From contig CAZMHN010000010.1 of NCBI GenBank assembly GCA_964566145.1, forward strand, positions 1-28,637: 28,637 bases of DNA, read 5' to 3'. The stretch's first letter is position 1. Each line of letters begins with the position of its first letter. A program made the position numbers and the translations under genes. This DNA is from CAZMHN01 sp964566145. Lineage in GTDB: Bacteria; Patescibacteriota; Patescibacteriia; Veblenbacterales; UBA10138. Positions 13,778-20,810 of the stretch are shown piece by piece. A model generated the notes under the pieces. That model had not been told where the DNA came from, ran no database searches, and saw only the letters and a list, made by a program, of their open reading frames with translations.

Positions 13778-15529
13778 TCACTGCCGCCAGGCCGGCACTG
13801 CTGAGAGCTCCTGCGCAGGCACCGTCAGTGCCGTACGCGCCATGAACTCGAGCGCCGAAACGCCGTCTTTCAGATGGTAGCGAAGCCCGTCCCTCGGGTC
13901 TACGTACCAGGCTTCACCCAAAGACTCAACCTGCAGAAGGATGCGGCCCTTGAGCCTGCCCATAAGCCGCTCATCAGGTTCGTCCGGCTCCGTGGTCACG
14001 GGCTGGCCCGCCCCCGCCGGGATGCGCGCCAGGTCGGAGTTGGAAATGCCCAGGCCAAAAAGCTCAAGCGCGCGGTACGCGGCCGAGGCTTCGGCCAGGC
14101 AGTAACGCGTGCCGCCCACGGGCTCGCAGTACCAGGCGGCCCCGTCGCTTGCGGGGCGAAGTGTGAAGCCGCGCCAGTCCTTGCTGGCCTGCCCCGCGCC
14201 CGGCGGGAGTTCGCACGAAGCCGCCGTGGCGCCCAAAACTTCCGGCTCCGGCGGCGCGGCCGGTTCCGCCGCTTCCGCCTGTGCCGCAACAACGAACGGA
14301 ACAATTAGTTCGTTGTTAGCCTGGTCTATGTCAAGCTCGTAAGCGCCGGCAGTAACGCGCGCCTCTCCCGCACCGGCTTCGTCTGACACGAACGCCAGCG
14401 TAAGCTGTTCGCTCGCATAGTTATTGACGCGTGCGAAAGTCCATTCGCGCGTTAGGGCGTCGAACGCGCCGCCGCTCTGCTCATACGCCCGGATGTCTGC
14501 TCCTTCCGGCAGTTCGAACGCCACCTTCACCGCCTGAGCTTCATTCGGACCCCGGTTCCGAAGCGTGACGGAGAAAAGCGTTTCCTCGCCTGCGGCCGCG
14601 TGAATAACCTCCGTATCGGTTTCCAGCGCAATATCGGACAAAGGCGTGGACCCCTTACCCGAGCCGCCCACATAGCTCCCGTGCGCCACCGGGTAGCTTT
14701 TGCCCGTGAGCGCGACGACGGCGTATGCGGTCATGGCCGGCGAACCTGAGGGGTCGCCTGCCTGCCACTTGAACGAGCCGTCGCCTGTTTGCAGGGTTTG
14801 CAAAAACGTGAACGGCGTGGCCGCGCCCTTGGTCCAACTGGAAGCATCGAGCCCCAGCTTGCCCAATGCCGAGATGACCCAGGAAGTGGAAGCGGAATCC
14901 GAGGCGTCGCAGGCAGGCCAGGCGCAGGGCAATTGGTACGCGAACCCTGCGTCAGGGTTCTGCTGGGTCGCAAGATACGCCACGGCGCTGGTCATCGCGG
15001 GGTGGGAACTGGCATACCCGGCCTCGCTCAAAGCCATGAGCACGGCGGCCGTGTCGTTAGTGTCAGAGTCATACCCCACCCCCCAGCTCCACCCGCCGTC
15101 CGCGTTCTGATTGGCTGTGAGGAACTGCGCGGCTTCTCGGACCACGGCGTCATTCGCAGGCGCGCCGGCGGAACGCAACGCCAGAATCCCCCAGGCGTCG
15201 TCATTAAGCCAGGACGCATTGCCTAGCTGGCCGCCTTGCGCCATGGCCTTAAGACCAGCAACCAGGTCGGCCCCGGTATACGCAACGGGGTTCTTGCCCA
15301 AAGCCGTAAGCGCCAGAATGCGCTTGGCATAATCCGTGGCGCTTGAGCCGGAAAAGGTTTGCAAAGACGATGCGTCAGTGCTTTGCTCGCCGGAAGCGGC
15401 CAAGGCCATGGCAGTCCAATCATCCAGCGCCTGGCCTTTGAGGTACGTAACTGCTTCCGGCACTCCGGCTTGCGCATAGAGCGGCAAGAGGAATATTGCG
15501 ACTGCAATAGTGACGATGAATTTGCGCAT
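13778..15529 (-). CDS. Secreted alpha/alpha-toroid protein, transcobalamin-like N-domain candidate
   Basis: 583 aa. A signal peptide (1-21) is followed by repeated helical pairs (about 25-285) of the terpene-cyclase/prenyltransferase toroid type, with QW-like motifs such as NADGGWSWG and GDGSFKW. The catalytic DxDD acid motif of squalene cyclases is not seen. A beta-sandwich of DUF11/CARDB kind (about 300-415) with RNRGPNEAQAV follows. After an Ala/Pro/Glu linker come two copies of a short domain (about 435-500 and 515-575) with AWYCEP..GTRYCL and AWYVDP..GLRYHL; I take these as a surface-attachment repeat. The helical toroid is the fold of the N-terminal half of intrinsic factor/transcobalamin. 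With a cobalamin riboswitch upstream and a DUF4430 protein nearby, B12 binding is inferred, not shown. Confidence 0.7.
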   Translation of the reverse strand: MRKFIVTIAVAIFLLPLYAQAGVPEAVTYLKGQALDDWTAMALAASGEQSTDASSLQTFSGSSATDYAKRILALTALGKNPVAYTGADLVAGLKAMAQGGQLGNASWLNDDAWGILALRSAGAPANDAVVREAAQFLTANQNADGGWSWGVGYDSDTNDTAAVLMALSEAGYASSHPAMTSAVAYLATQQNPDAGFAYQLPCAWPACDASDSASTSWVISALGKLGLDASSWTKGAATPFTFLQTLQTGDGSFKWQAGDPSGSPAMTAYAVVALTGKSYPVAHGSYVGGSGKGSTPLSDIALETDTEVIHAAAGEETLFSVTLRNRGPNEAQAVKVAFELPEGADIRAYEQSGGAFDALTREWTFARVNNYASEQLTLAFVSDEAGAGEARVTAGAYELDIDQANNELIVPFVVAAQAEAAEPAAPPEPEVLGATAASCELPPGAGQASKDWRGFTLRPASDGAAWYCEPVGGTRYCLAEASAAYRALELFGLGISNSDLARIPAGAGQPVTTEPDEPDERLMGRLKGRILLQVESLGEAWYVDPRDGLRYHLKDGVSALEFMARTALTVPAQELSAVPAWRQ

Positions 15530-15571
15530 AGGTACGTAACTGGTTACGTAATTAGATAAGTAAATTTTTCT

Positions 15572-15719
15572 GTTACTTCTCTAGGAGAAGTAACCAAGAG
15601 TCGCCACGTAGGTCTACGTATCAGGCAGTGCTCGTCGCGCTCACCGGCTGGCGCTATGCGCAACGGTCACAGCACGCTCCAGCCTGGCGTTCGCGCGAGC
15701 TTCCGCTCTGCACCGATAC
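15572..15719 (-). repeat. Element A: structured palindromic element upstream of the toroid gene
   Basis: Minus-strand fold: outer stem GTATCGG/CTGATAC (15713-15719 with 15618-15624), inner stem (15676-15684 with 15646-15654) closing a 21-nt loop (15655-15675), and a terminal 10-bp hairpin with 3-nt loop (15572-15594, GTTACTTCTC). Element B has the same parts at the same distances with compensatory changes in all stems. The terminal hairpin ends about 40 nt before the ATG of the toroid gene. Function unknown: cis-acting RNA or dispersed repeat. Confidence 0.7.
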
Positions 15720-16031
15720 TCCGACATAGTGGCAGTATGGGAGCCGGAGTGAGGACCTCAGAACGTGCGTGTTGTGGTCGCTTGGCATAGCACGTTCGTT
15801 TGTCCTCACACGGCTCACCCTCAAAGCGTGCCAGGGGTGGAGGTGAAGGAGGTAGGGGGTGGACATCGCAACTCTGAACCCCCTGCCTCCTTCGAAAAGT
15901 ATTTCTCTGGAGAAGTAACGAACCCATACTCTGAGCCACCTACCCTCTGCGAAAACCATTTTCAAACTAATCACCCCTGCTCCTAAGGAGCAGGGGTGGC
16001 ACGACAAGCGTATCTTTATGGTACGACTCAC
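15654..16031 (-). CDS. Doubtful ORF behind the cobalamin riboswitch
   Basis: A GTG at 16029-16031 has an ideal AAAGGAGG 6 nt upstream and lies directly behind the riboswitch, opening a 125-aa frame. The frame runs through several hairpins and into element A, is Arg/Ser/His-rich, and shows no domain. Most of it is therefore probably not real protein. The start signals may belong to a short leader peptide, or to a gene whose body was lost when the palindromic elements came in. Confidence 0.25.
   Translation of the reverse strand: MSRTIKIRLSCHPCSLGAGVISLKMVFAEGRWLRVWVRYFSREILFEGGRGFRVAMSTPYLLHLHPWHALRVSRVRTNERAMPSDHNTHVLRSSLRLPYCHYVGVSVQSGSSRERQAGACCDRCA
15749..15809 (+). repeat. Element C: inverted relative of elements A and B
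   Basis: On the plus strand, stem GTGAGGAC/GTCCTCAC (15749-15756, 15802-15809) and inner stem GAACGTGC/GCACGTTC (15761-15768, 15790-15797) close a 21-nt loop (15769-15789). The loop resembles the loops of A and B as read on the minus strand (shared TGGTCG and GGCATA blocks). It faces element A from 30 nt away. Confidence 0.6.
15845..15893. repeat. Long stem-loop
   Basis: GAAGGAGG-T-AGGGGGT (15845-15860) pairs with ACCCCCT-G-CCTCCTTC (15878-15893) around a 17-nt loop. The central pair is a U-G wobble on the plus strand and an A-C mismatch on the minus strand. Confidence 0.7.
15972..15998. terminator. Strong hairpin downstream of the riboswitch, possible terminator
   Basis: CACCCCTGCTCC pairs perfectly with GGAGCAGGGGTG around a 3-nt loop. 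On the minus strand it is followed by ATTAGTTTG, a poor T-tract, so it is either a weak terminator or a structural repeat. Confidence 0.45.
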
Positions 16032-16037
16032 GAACCG

Positions 16038-16056
16038 CCTCCTTTCTCGCGAAGGA
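16038..16056 (-). promoter_or_regulatory. Ribosome site and anti-ribosome-site hairpin behind the riboswitch
   Basis: AAAGGAGG (16038-16045) lies 6 nt before a GTG. TCCTT (16052-16056) can pair with its AAGGA through a 7-nt loop. This is a plausible translational expression platform for the riboswitch ending near 16070. Confidence 0.5.
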
Positions 16057-16069
16057 AGAGTTTGCAGTA

Positions 16070-16175
16070 TACTTCAGCGATTCAGTGATCGGGCTCGTCC
16101 ACCCTAAAGGCGGACATACCGTAGCGGGACTGCGCCGGATTCTCACCGGACTTCCCTGAACCGCTGACTAACCGT
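16070..16175 (-). promoter_or_regulatory. Cobalamin riboswitch (AdoCbl class)
   Basis: Minus-strand conserved core: CAGGGAAGTCCGGTGAGAAT followed by CCGG (P5 stem-loop), GCGCAGTCCCGCTAC (the three-way junction CUGCCCCCGCAACU-like block), then a GTCCGCC...GGTGGAC hairpin and GAGCCC. A closing stem pairs CAGCGGTTCA (16157-16166) with TGAATCGCTG (16075-16084) with one G-U. Its 5' edge overlaps the last codons of the ECF S-component-like gene. The controlled gene should be downstream on the minus strand: the GTG at 16031 or, beyond the repeats, the toroid gene. The riboswitch normally lowers expression when cobalamin is plentiful. Confidence 0.9.
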
Positions 16176-16737
16176 GAAAAGAACTAACCTTAAGCCCTCG
16201 GACTCGCGAAAGGGATTTTGAGCACGCTATTTGATTTACAAGCGTCCACGTTCCAAACAACACTCCCGTGAATATCAGATCCCCCAGCATCATGTTCCTA
16301 AAGAACGGGATGGCCAGGTCGTAGGCCAGGATCAAGCCGCCGAGTGTTTTAGGGTACCAGTCGGCTGTGGCCCACACGGCAAAGTTCGTAGCCAGGAAGA
16401 AAAAAGTGGATGAAGCCAGCGAAGCCAGCACCAGCTTGTGCGCTTTGAGCTTTTTCAGCCACGCGCCAGGCAGAACCATGAGTGCAAAGCAGGCATACAC
16501 CGTAAGCATTACCGGCACGTGGTAGAACCCGATGATACTGTCCGCAATAAGCATGCCAAGCACGGGCACTATAACGGCCCACTTCCTGGACATGACCATG
16601 CCTGCCAAAAGAGCGGCCGCGGTCACGGGCGCCACGTTCCAGGCGTGCGTGGAAAAATGCGTAAGCAAGCGCCACGCCACGATAAGCGCGATAAGCGCCG
16701 CTCCCAACACTATGTTCTTTTTCGTATCGCTCGTCAT
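16168..16737 (-). CDS. ECF transporter S-component-like membrane protein (DUF6580-like)
   Basis: 189 aa, five or six hydrophobic segments, basic loops. Hallmarks are the N-terminal NVAPVTAAALLAG, the central IADSIIGFYH, and the C-terminal NFAVWATADWYPKT followed by YDLAIPFFRNMMLGDLIFTGVLFG. I associate this pattern with DUF6580/S-component-like proteins. S components bind a vitamin in the membrane and pair with an energising ECF module, which is not in this window. Its position in an operon with the adenosyltransferase and DUF4430 gene, immediately before a cobalamin riboswitch, points to cobalamin or a precursor as substrate. Gap to the upstream gene is 5 nt. Confidence 0.7.
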   Translation of the reverse strand: MTSDTKKNIVLGAALIALIVAWRLLTHFSTHAWNVAPVTAAALLAGMVMSRKWAVIVPVLGMLIADSIIGFYHVPVMLTVYACFALMVLPGAWLKKLKAHKLVLASLASSTFFFLATNFAVWATADWYPKTLGGLILAYDLAIPFFRNMMLGDLIFTGVLFGTWTLVNQIACSKSLSRVRGLKVSSFHG

Positions 16738-16742
16738 GGCTT

Positions 16743-17189
16743 TTACAGTTCCGACTTACTGAACGTCCACAGCACAACCTCTCCCCCCGAAAGCTCGTAC
16801 TTGTCCGCCGCCACCAAAGGCTGCTCCCCGTCCACGTAGTACTGCCAGTAGCGGTTGCTGTCCCCGTTCGCTTTGTCCGCCACCAGCTTCACGAACGCGC
16901 CCATGGAGGAGGACTTGTCCACGTCCAGCGTAAGCCTGTTCTGGGTCGTCACCTGTTGCAGGAGCGCCAGCACGGTCGCGGGCTCGGGTATGGCCTCGCC
17001 TGAAAACGCCCGCATCGTTTCGCCGTCGTTTATCAAAAGGCTCACTTTCGCGTGCCGGTCCTGGTTCAAAATGGGCAGGTCCACGCGTAATCTGGGCGCC
17101 GTGCCTATGGCGTAGCCGAACAAGAACACGGCTACGGACGAAAGACCAATGAGCACTCCGTACCACAACCGTTGCTGGTTTTTTGTCAT
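16743..17189 (-). CDS. Membrane-anchored DUF4430 protein, transcobalamin-like C-domain
   Basis: 148 aa. One membrane anchor (about 9-30), then a DUF4430-type domain (about 43-146) with KVSLLINDGE, the central ATVLALLQQVT helix, NRYWQYYVDGEQP (about 112-124) and a closing GGEVVLWTF strand. DUF4430 is the fold of the C-terminal domain of transcobalamin/intrinsic factor, which closes over cobalamin. In CPR-sized cells a membrane-anchored copy beside an S component could hand B12 to the transporter. Encoded 12 nt after the adenosyltransferase gene. Cobalamin binding itself is inferred. Confidence 0.8.
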   Translation of the reverse strand: MTKNQQRLWYGVLIGLSSVAVFLFGYAIGTAPRLRVDLPILNQDRHAKVSLLINDGETMRAFSGEAIPEPATVLALLQQVTTQNRLTLDVDKSSSMGAFVKLVADKANGDSNRYWQYYVDGEQPLVAADKYELSGGEVVLWTFSKSEL

Positions 17190-17201
17190 ACGTTCAAAAG
17201 G

Positions 17202-17759
17202 TTATGCCTGTCCCCTGCCCTGCCAATGTGTTTCGCCGTGCTTGGCGCGGTAATTCGCGGCGCGCGCCAGCGTGAACAGGTAATCGGACAGCCGATTCAG
17301 GTACCTGACTATTTCTCCCCGCACCTCCGTCTCGGCCGAAAGCTCCACTGTGAGCCGCTCCGCCCGCCGACAAACCGCGCGCGCCACCTGCAGAGCCGAG
17401 GCCAGGGGCGTACCGCCGGGCAAAATGAACTTGGTAAGCTCAGGGAGTTCTTCATCGTACTTGTCAATCAATCCTTCTAAGCGGGACGTGGCCTCATCGG
17501 TCAAACGCGTCAGCCCCGTAACGTCCTGTTCTTTGGGGGCCGAAAGCTCGGCTCCAACCGTGAACAGGTCGGCTTGCACTTCCGTGAGTTCGGCGCGGTA
17601 CGCTTCGCCTCCGTCCTGAGACAGCGCGAACCCGAGCCAGGCGTTGAGCTCGTCCAAAGTACCGTAGGCTTGCAGGCGCTTGTGGCTCTTGGGTACGCGC
17701 CCGCCGCCATACAGCGACGACTCGCCCTTGTCTCCTGTTTTCGTATAGATTTTGGTCAT
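17202..17759 (-). CDS. PduO-type cob(I)alamin adenosyltransferase
   Basis: 185 aa, the usual length. Motifs: N-terminal TKIYTKTGDKGESSLYGGGR (ATP-binding loop), AYGTLDELNAWLG, ARAVCRRAER and YLNRLSDYLFTLAR. It transfers the adenosyl group of ATP to cob(I)alamin, making AdoCbl, the cofactor of the reductase encoded just upstream. It is a cytoplasmic trimer in known homologues. First gene after element B and probably first of an operon with the DUF4430 and S-component genes. GAGAGAACC upstream of the ATG is a weak ribosome site. Confidence 0.93.
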   Translation of the reverse strand: MTKIYTKTGDKGESSLYGGGRVPKSHKRLQAYGTLDELNAWLGFALSQDGGEAYRAELTEVQADLFTVGAELSAPKEQDVTGLTRLTDEATSRLEGLIDKYDEELPELTKFILPGGTPLASALQVARAVCRRAERLTVELSAETEVRGEIVRYLNRLSDYLFTLARAANYRAKHGETHWQGRGQA

Positions 17760-17795
17760 ATGGTTCTCTCTATGCCGCTCTGCCGTAGTAACCCT

Positions 17796-17944
17796 GCCAC
17801 TTCTCTAGGAGAAGTGGCGCAAGAGTCGCCGCCGCGGCCTGCGGGTCAGGCAGTGCTCGCCGCTCTCACTGGCAGGTGCTATGCCGAACGACCAGAGCAC
17901 GCACCTGCCGGACGTTCGCGCGTCATCCGCTCTGCCACTGACCC
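17796..17944 (-). repeat. Element B: structured palindromic element upstream of the adenosyltransferase gene
   Basis: Minus-strand fold: outer stem GGGTCAG/CTGACCC (17938-17944 with 17843-17849), inner stem GGCAGGTGC/GCACCTGCC (17901-17909 with 17871-17879) closing a 21-nt loop (17880-17900), and a terminal 10-bp hairpin GCCACTTCTC (17796-17818). GTGCTC at the start of the loop can also pair with GAGCAC downstream. The outer-stem arms are 95 nt apart, as in element A. It fills most of the 210-nt gap between nrdJ and the adenosyltransferase gene. Confidence 0.7.
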
Positions 17945-17969
17945 TGCGGCAGGGCGGCACATGTAAAAG

Positions 17970-20285
17970 CTATTTCAATTCGCACGCGCCGGAGACGCAG
18001 GCCAGTTCCTTAGAGCCTTCGGTCTCATCGTCGTACTCGTAAGCCACCACGTTGGAAAAGTCTATGGTCGGGAACTTCTTCACTATCTCATCGTACTTCT
18101 CCTTGGTGATTTCTTCGTAAGGCGCCAGCTGGTACACGTGCTCGTCCTTCGGCAGGAACGAAAGCCCGCCGACCATATCCCAGTTCTCGTACACCCAGTT
18201 GCCCACCTTCAGCCACTCGTCGCTCCCCACGGAAATGGTGGTGGAGGGGTTGTGCTCGGTGTAGTTCGTCTTCAGGGTGCGCCAGTGCTCCAGCAAATCC
18301 ATGGCTGACAGGTCCTTGCGCAGTATGGCCCCTTCCGGCGCTTTCATGGGGAACTCGAGCACGTAAGTGCTGGCGCTCCCGTCCACCTGGCCGACTTCGG
18401 GGTGGTAGGGCACGCCCATGTCGCGCATCATGTGGAAAAGCGGGTTGTGGCTTTCAATGCGCACGCGGCGGACGTAGTACTGCGCGTGCCTGGGGTGCAT
18501 GCCCGACGAGGCGTCTGTAAGCTGGGAAGTGTTGCCGGAGGGCTTCACGCAGGTGATGCAGGTGGAAGGATTGATGCCGAACTTCCTTGCGTACTCCCTG
18601 TTCACTTCCACTGCCAGCTCCTTGAGCTTCCTGAGCACTTCAGGCTTCCTGACCACGGGACAATCCCACTGTCCGGTGATGGACACGCCGAGCAAGGCCT
18701 CTTCTTCGCAGTGCTGCTTCCATTCCTGCGACAGGTACGGGAACTTGGTGAGCGACGCCTGGTAAGTGCCCAGAATGGTGGCCAGGCGGACCTTGCGCAT
18801 CAGCGACTCTTCCGTGTCCTCCGGCCGCGCCACCACTTCGGTCAGGTTGCAGAACTGCTTCGATTTCAGAATTATCTCGCCGCACGGGTTGGTGCCGCAT
18901 GTCTGCGCGTCCGGCGCGAACACGGGCCAGCGCCTGACCGGCAACTGCTTCTCCAAACTCCCGCGGTTGAAAATGCCGCGCTCGCCCGAACCGGACTTCA
19001 CCAGGTTCACCCACTCGTCCAGGAACAGCGTAAGAGAAGGCTTTTCGTTGTACACCGCCGAGTTGTTGGCCATGGCCCGCTCCGGGTGCTTCAGGTAGAA
19101 CTGCCCGTTCTTAGCTTCCTGCATGTCCCGGTCGTCCAGATCCGAAAGCGAGATGAGCGCGCTCCTGCGCACGCCGCCCATGACCACCACCTCGCCTATC
19201 TTGCAAATGATGTCATGCACGTCCAGGGTGGTCAGGCGCCTGCCCTGCCGGGACAAAAGCTTGTCGCGCGAGAACTCCATGAGCGCTTTCAAGGGGCCCG
19301 GGCCCGAAGCGCGGCCGCCCATGGTCTTTAGCCTGGCTCCCTGGGGCCTGACGAGCGAATAGTCGAAGTCTATGTCCTTGCCTTCGGACCAGGCGTTCAG
19401 CCCTAGCACGAAAGCGTCGGCCCAGCCCTCTTTGCTGTCCACCACTTTGTGGGTAAACAGCTTCACGCCGGCCTGCCGCCTCACGATTGGGAGCTGTTCC
19501 ACGGTCTGCCGTTCCACCGAGAAGCCCACGCCCGTGCCGCACATGAGAACGTACATTATCTCGCCGAAATCCTGCCACTGCGTGGGCGCGATGAACGAAC
19601 AGTTGTAAGCGCACACGTTGGTGGTGCGAGCCGCCTTGCCGGCGCCCCACAAAAGCCTCATGGAGCCCAGGGTTTCCATTTTCAGCATGCCCAGCCGTAC
19701 ATCTTCATACTCCTGCGGCGTCAGCTTCTCCCCCAGGTTCTCCCGCATGAAGTCTATGTAGCGCTGGACCGTTTCCAGCCAGGTCTCGCGCCGGCCCTGA
19801 TCCGGCAGCCACTTGGAATAGGTGGAGTAATACACGAACTCCGACAGCTGATTCCGGAAATACTGCTTGCTTTCCGCCGCCAGCTTCCTGACCTCTTCCG
19901 GCACCGAGCGCTTGGCCTTCCGTAGCTTGGCGTGCTCATCGCGGTACAGGATGTAAGCCTTGGCGGTCTTGAGCCATTTGGAGTGCATCAGGGTGAGCTC
20001 CACAATGTCCTGCACCTGTTCCACCGTCGGCATAGTGTGCCCGTCGTACACGCGCTCCAGTTCCTGCACCACTTCCCACGCGAGCCGCGCCGCCTCTTCA
20101 CGCCCAAACTCGCTCGTGTCCTGACCCGAGCGGTAGATGGCCTCTATAATCTTCTTGGGATCGAACTCCACCACGCGCCCGTCGCGTTTTATGATCTTCG
20201 AAAGCTTCCCTTCCGTCACTTGGGACTTCTGCTGGGTTTCTGACTGGACCTCTGGGGTGTGAGCGGACGGGCTGGCGTGTGGCAT
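17970..20285 (-). CDS. nrdJ: Adenosylcobalamin-dependent ribonucleoside-triphosphate reductase (class II)
   Basis: 771 aa from the ATG at 20283-20285 (an in-frame TTG at 20303 is the alternative). An N-terminal ATP-cone (about 25-120) gives allosteric control of overall activity. The catalytic barrel shows TTNVCAYNCSF, NPCGEI (about 466-471) with FCNLTEV after it, and TCVKPSGNTSQLTDASSG. The C-terminus ends in ACVSGACELK, whose Cys pair (CxxxxC) is the usual thiol shuttle. The single-chain layout matches the monomeric RTPR type. It needs AdoCbl, explaining the adenosyltransferase next door, and works without oxygen. It starts 25 nt after nrdR and is controlled by the NrdR boxes upstream. Confidence 0.95.
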   Translation of the reverse strand: MPHASPSAHTPEVQSETQQKSQVTEGKLSKIIKRDGRVVEFDPKKIIEAIYRSGQDTSEFGREEAARLAWEVVQELERVYDGHTMPTVEQVQDIVELTLMHSKWLKTAKAYILYRDEHAKLRKAKRSVPEEVRKLAAESKQYFRNQLSEFVYYSTYSKWLPDQGRRETWLETVQRYIDFMRENLGEKLTPQEYEDVRLGMLKMETLGSMRLLWGAGKAARTTNVCAYNCSFIAPTQWQDFGEIMYVLMCGTGVGFSVERQTVEQLPIVRRQAGVKLFTHKVVDSKEGWADAFVLGLNAWSEGKDIDFDYSLVRPQGARLKTMGGRASGPGPLKALMEFSRDKLLSRQGRRLTTLDVHDIICKIGEVVVMGGVRRSALISLSDLDDRDMQEAKNGQFYLKHPERAMANNSAVYNEKPSLTLFLDEWVNLVKSGSGERGIFNRGSLEKQLPVRRWPVFAPDAQTCGTNPCGEIILKSKQFCNLTEVVARPEDTEESLMRKVRLATILGTYQASLTKFPYLSQEWKQHCEEEALLGVSITGQWDCPVVRKPEVLRKLKELAVEVNREYARKFGINPSTCITCVKPSGNTSQLTDASSGMHPRHAQYYVRRVRIESHNPLFHMMRDMGVPYHPEVGQVDGSASTYVLEFPMKAPEGAILRKDLSAMDLLEHWRTLKTNYTEHNPSTTISVGSDEWLKVGNWVYENWDMVGGLSFLPKDEHVYQLAPYEEITKEKYDEIVKKFPTIDFSNVVAYEYDDETEGSKELACVSGACELK

Positions 20286-20310
20286 AGGCGGGTCGTTTTT
20301 CAAAAGTTTG

Positions 20311-20796
20311 TTAGCGGCGGGAAGAGGAACGGCGGCTCTTAGGCGCGGCCGGATGCAGGTCTTTGAGCTCGCGCGTAAAACTGGCTACGTCCTGGAAACT
20401 GCGGTACACGCTGGCGAAACGGATGTAGGCAACCTGGTCGAACCTGCGCAATCGGTTCATGACCACTTCTCCAATGTCTTTGGATGTCAGCTCGGTCTTT
20501 CGCTTGCGCTGTATGTCGCGCTCGACGCGCTGGACCAGCCCCGTGAACTGCTCCGCCGTGTAGGGCCGCTTCTCCAGCGCGTGCTTCAGGCCCGTTTCCA
20601 GCTTCTCCTTGTTGTAAGGCTCCCGCCTGCCGTCGCGCTTTATGACCGTTAGTTCCAGGATTTCCCCGGCTTCGACCGTAGAAAACCTGAAGCCGCATTT
20701 CCCGCACTCGCGGCGGCGGCGTATCGAGAGGCCGTCCGTGGCCACCCGTGAATCCGTCACTTTCGTATCGAAATAGTTGCAGTACGGGCAGCGCAT
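20311..20796 (-). CDS. nrdR: Transcriptional repressor NrdR
   Basis: 161 aa starting MRCPYC (ATG 20794-20796). Zinc ribbon with CPYC (3-6) and CGKC (31-34), the RRRRECGKCGFRF segment, then an ATP-cone domain (about 49-139). It senses dATP/ATP and represses ribonucleotide reductase genes. The C-terminal tail is unusually Ser/Arg-rich. An open extension upstream overlaps the operator and is not used. It is first in the nrdR-nrdJ operon with its own operator pair, so autoregulated. Confidence 0.95.
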   Translation of the reverse strand: MRCPYCNYFDTKVTDSRVATDGLSIRRRRECGKCGFRFSTVEAGEILELTVIKRDGRREPYNKEKLETGLKHALEKRPYTAEQFTGLVQRVERDIQRKRKTELTSKDIGEVVMNRLRRFDQVAYIRFASVYRSFQDVASFTRELKDLHPAAPKSRRSSSRR

Positions 20797-20810
20797 GGGC
20801 TTGGCGCGCA

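Noticed and set aside
15572..15999. CRISPR array
   Set aside because: Palindromes differ in sequence and spacing, there is no regular repeat-spacer pattern, and no cas genes are present.
15572..17944. Elements A and B as second and third classical cobalamin riboswitches
   Set aside because: They lack the GGTGAAAATCC-like P5 and CUGCCCCCGC junction blocks that are plain in the 16070-16175 riboswitch.
18402..19331. 309-codon plus-strand open frame opposite nrdJ
   Set aside because: Shadow of the reductase; composition (His/Arg/Leu-rich) typical of antisense frames.
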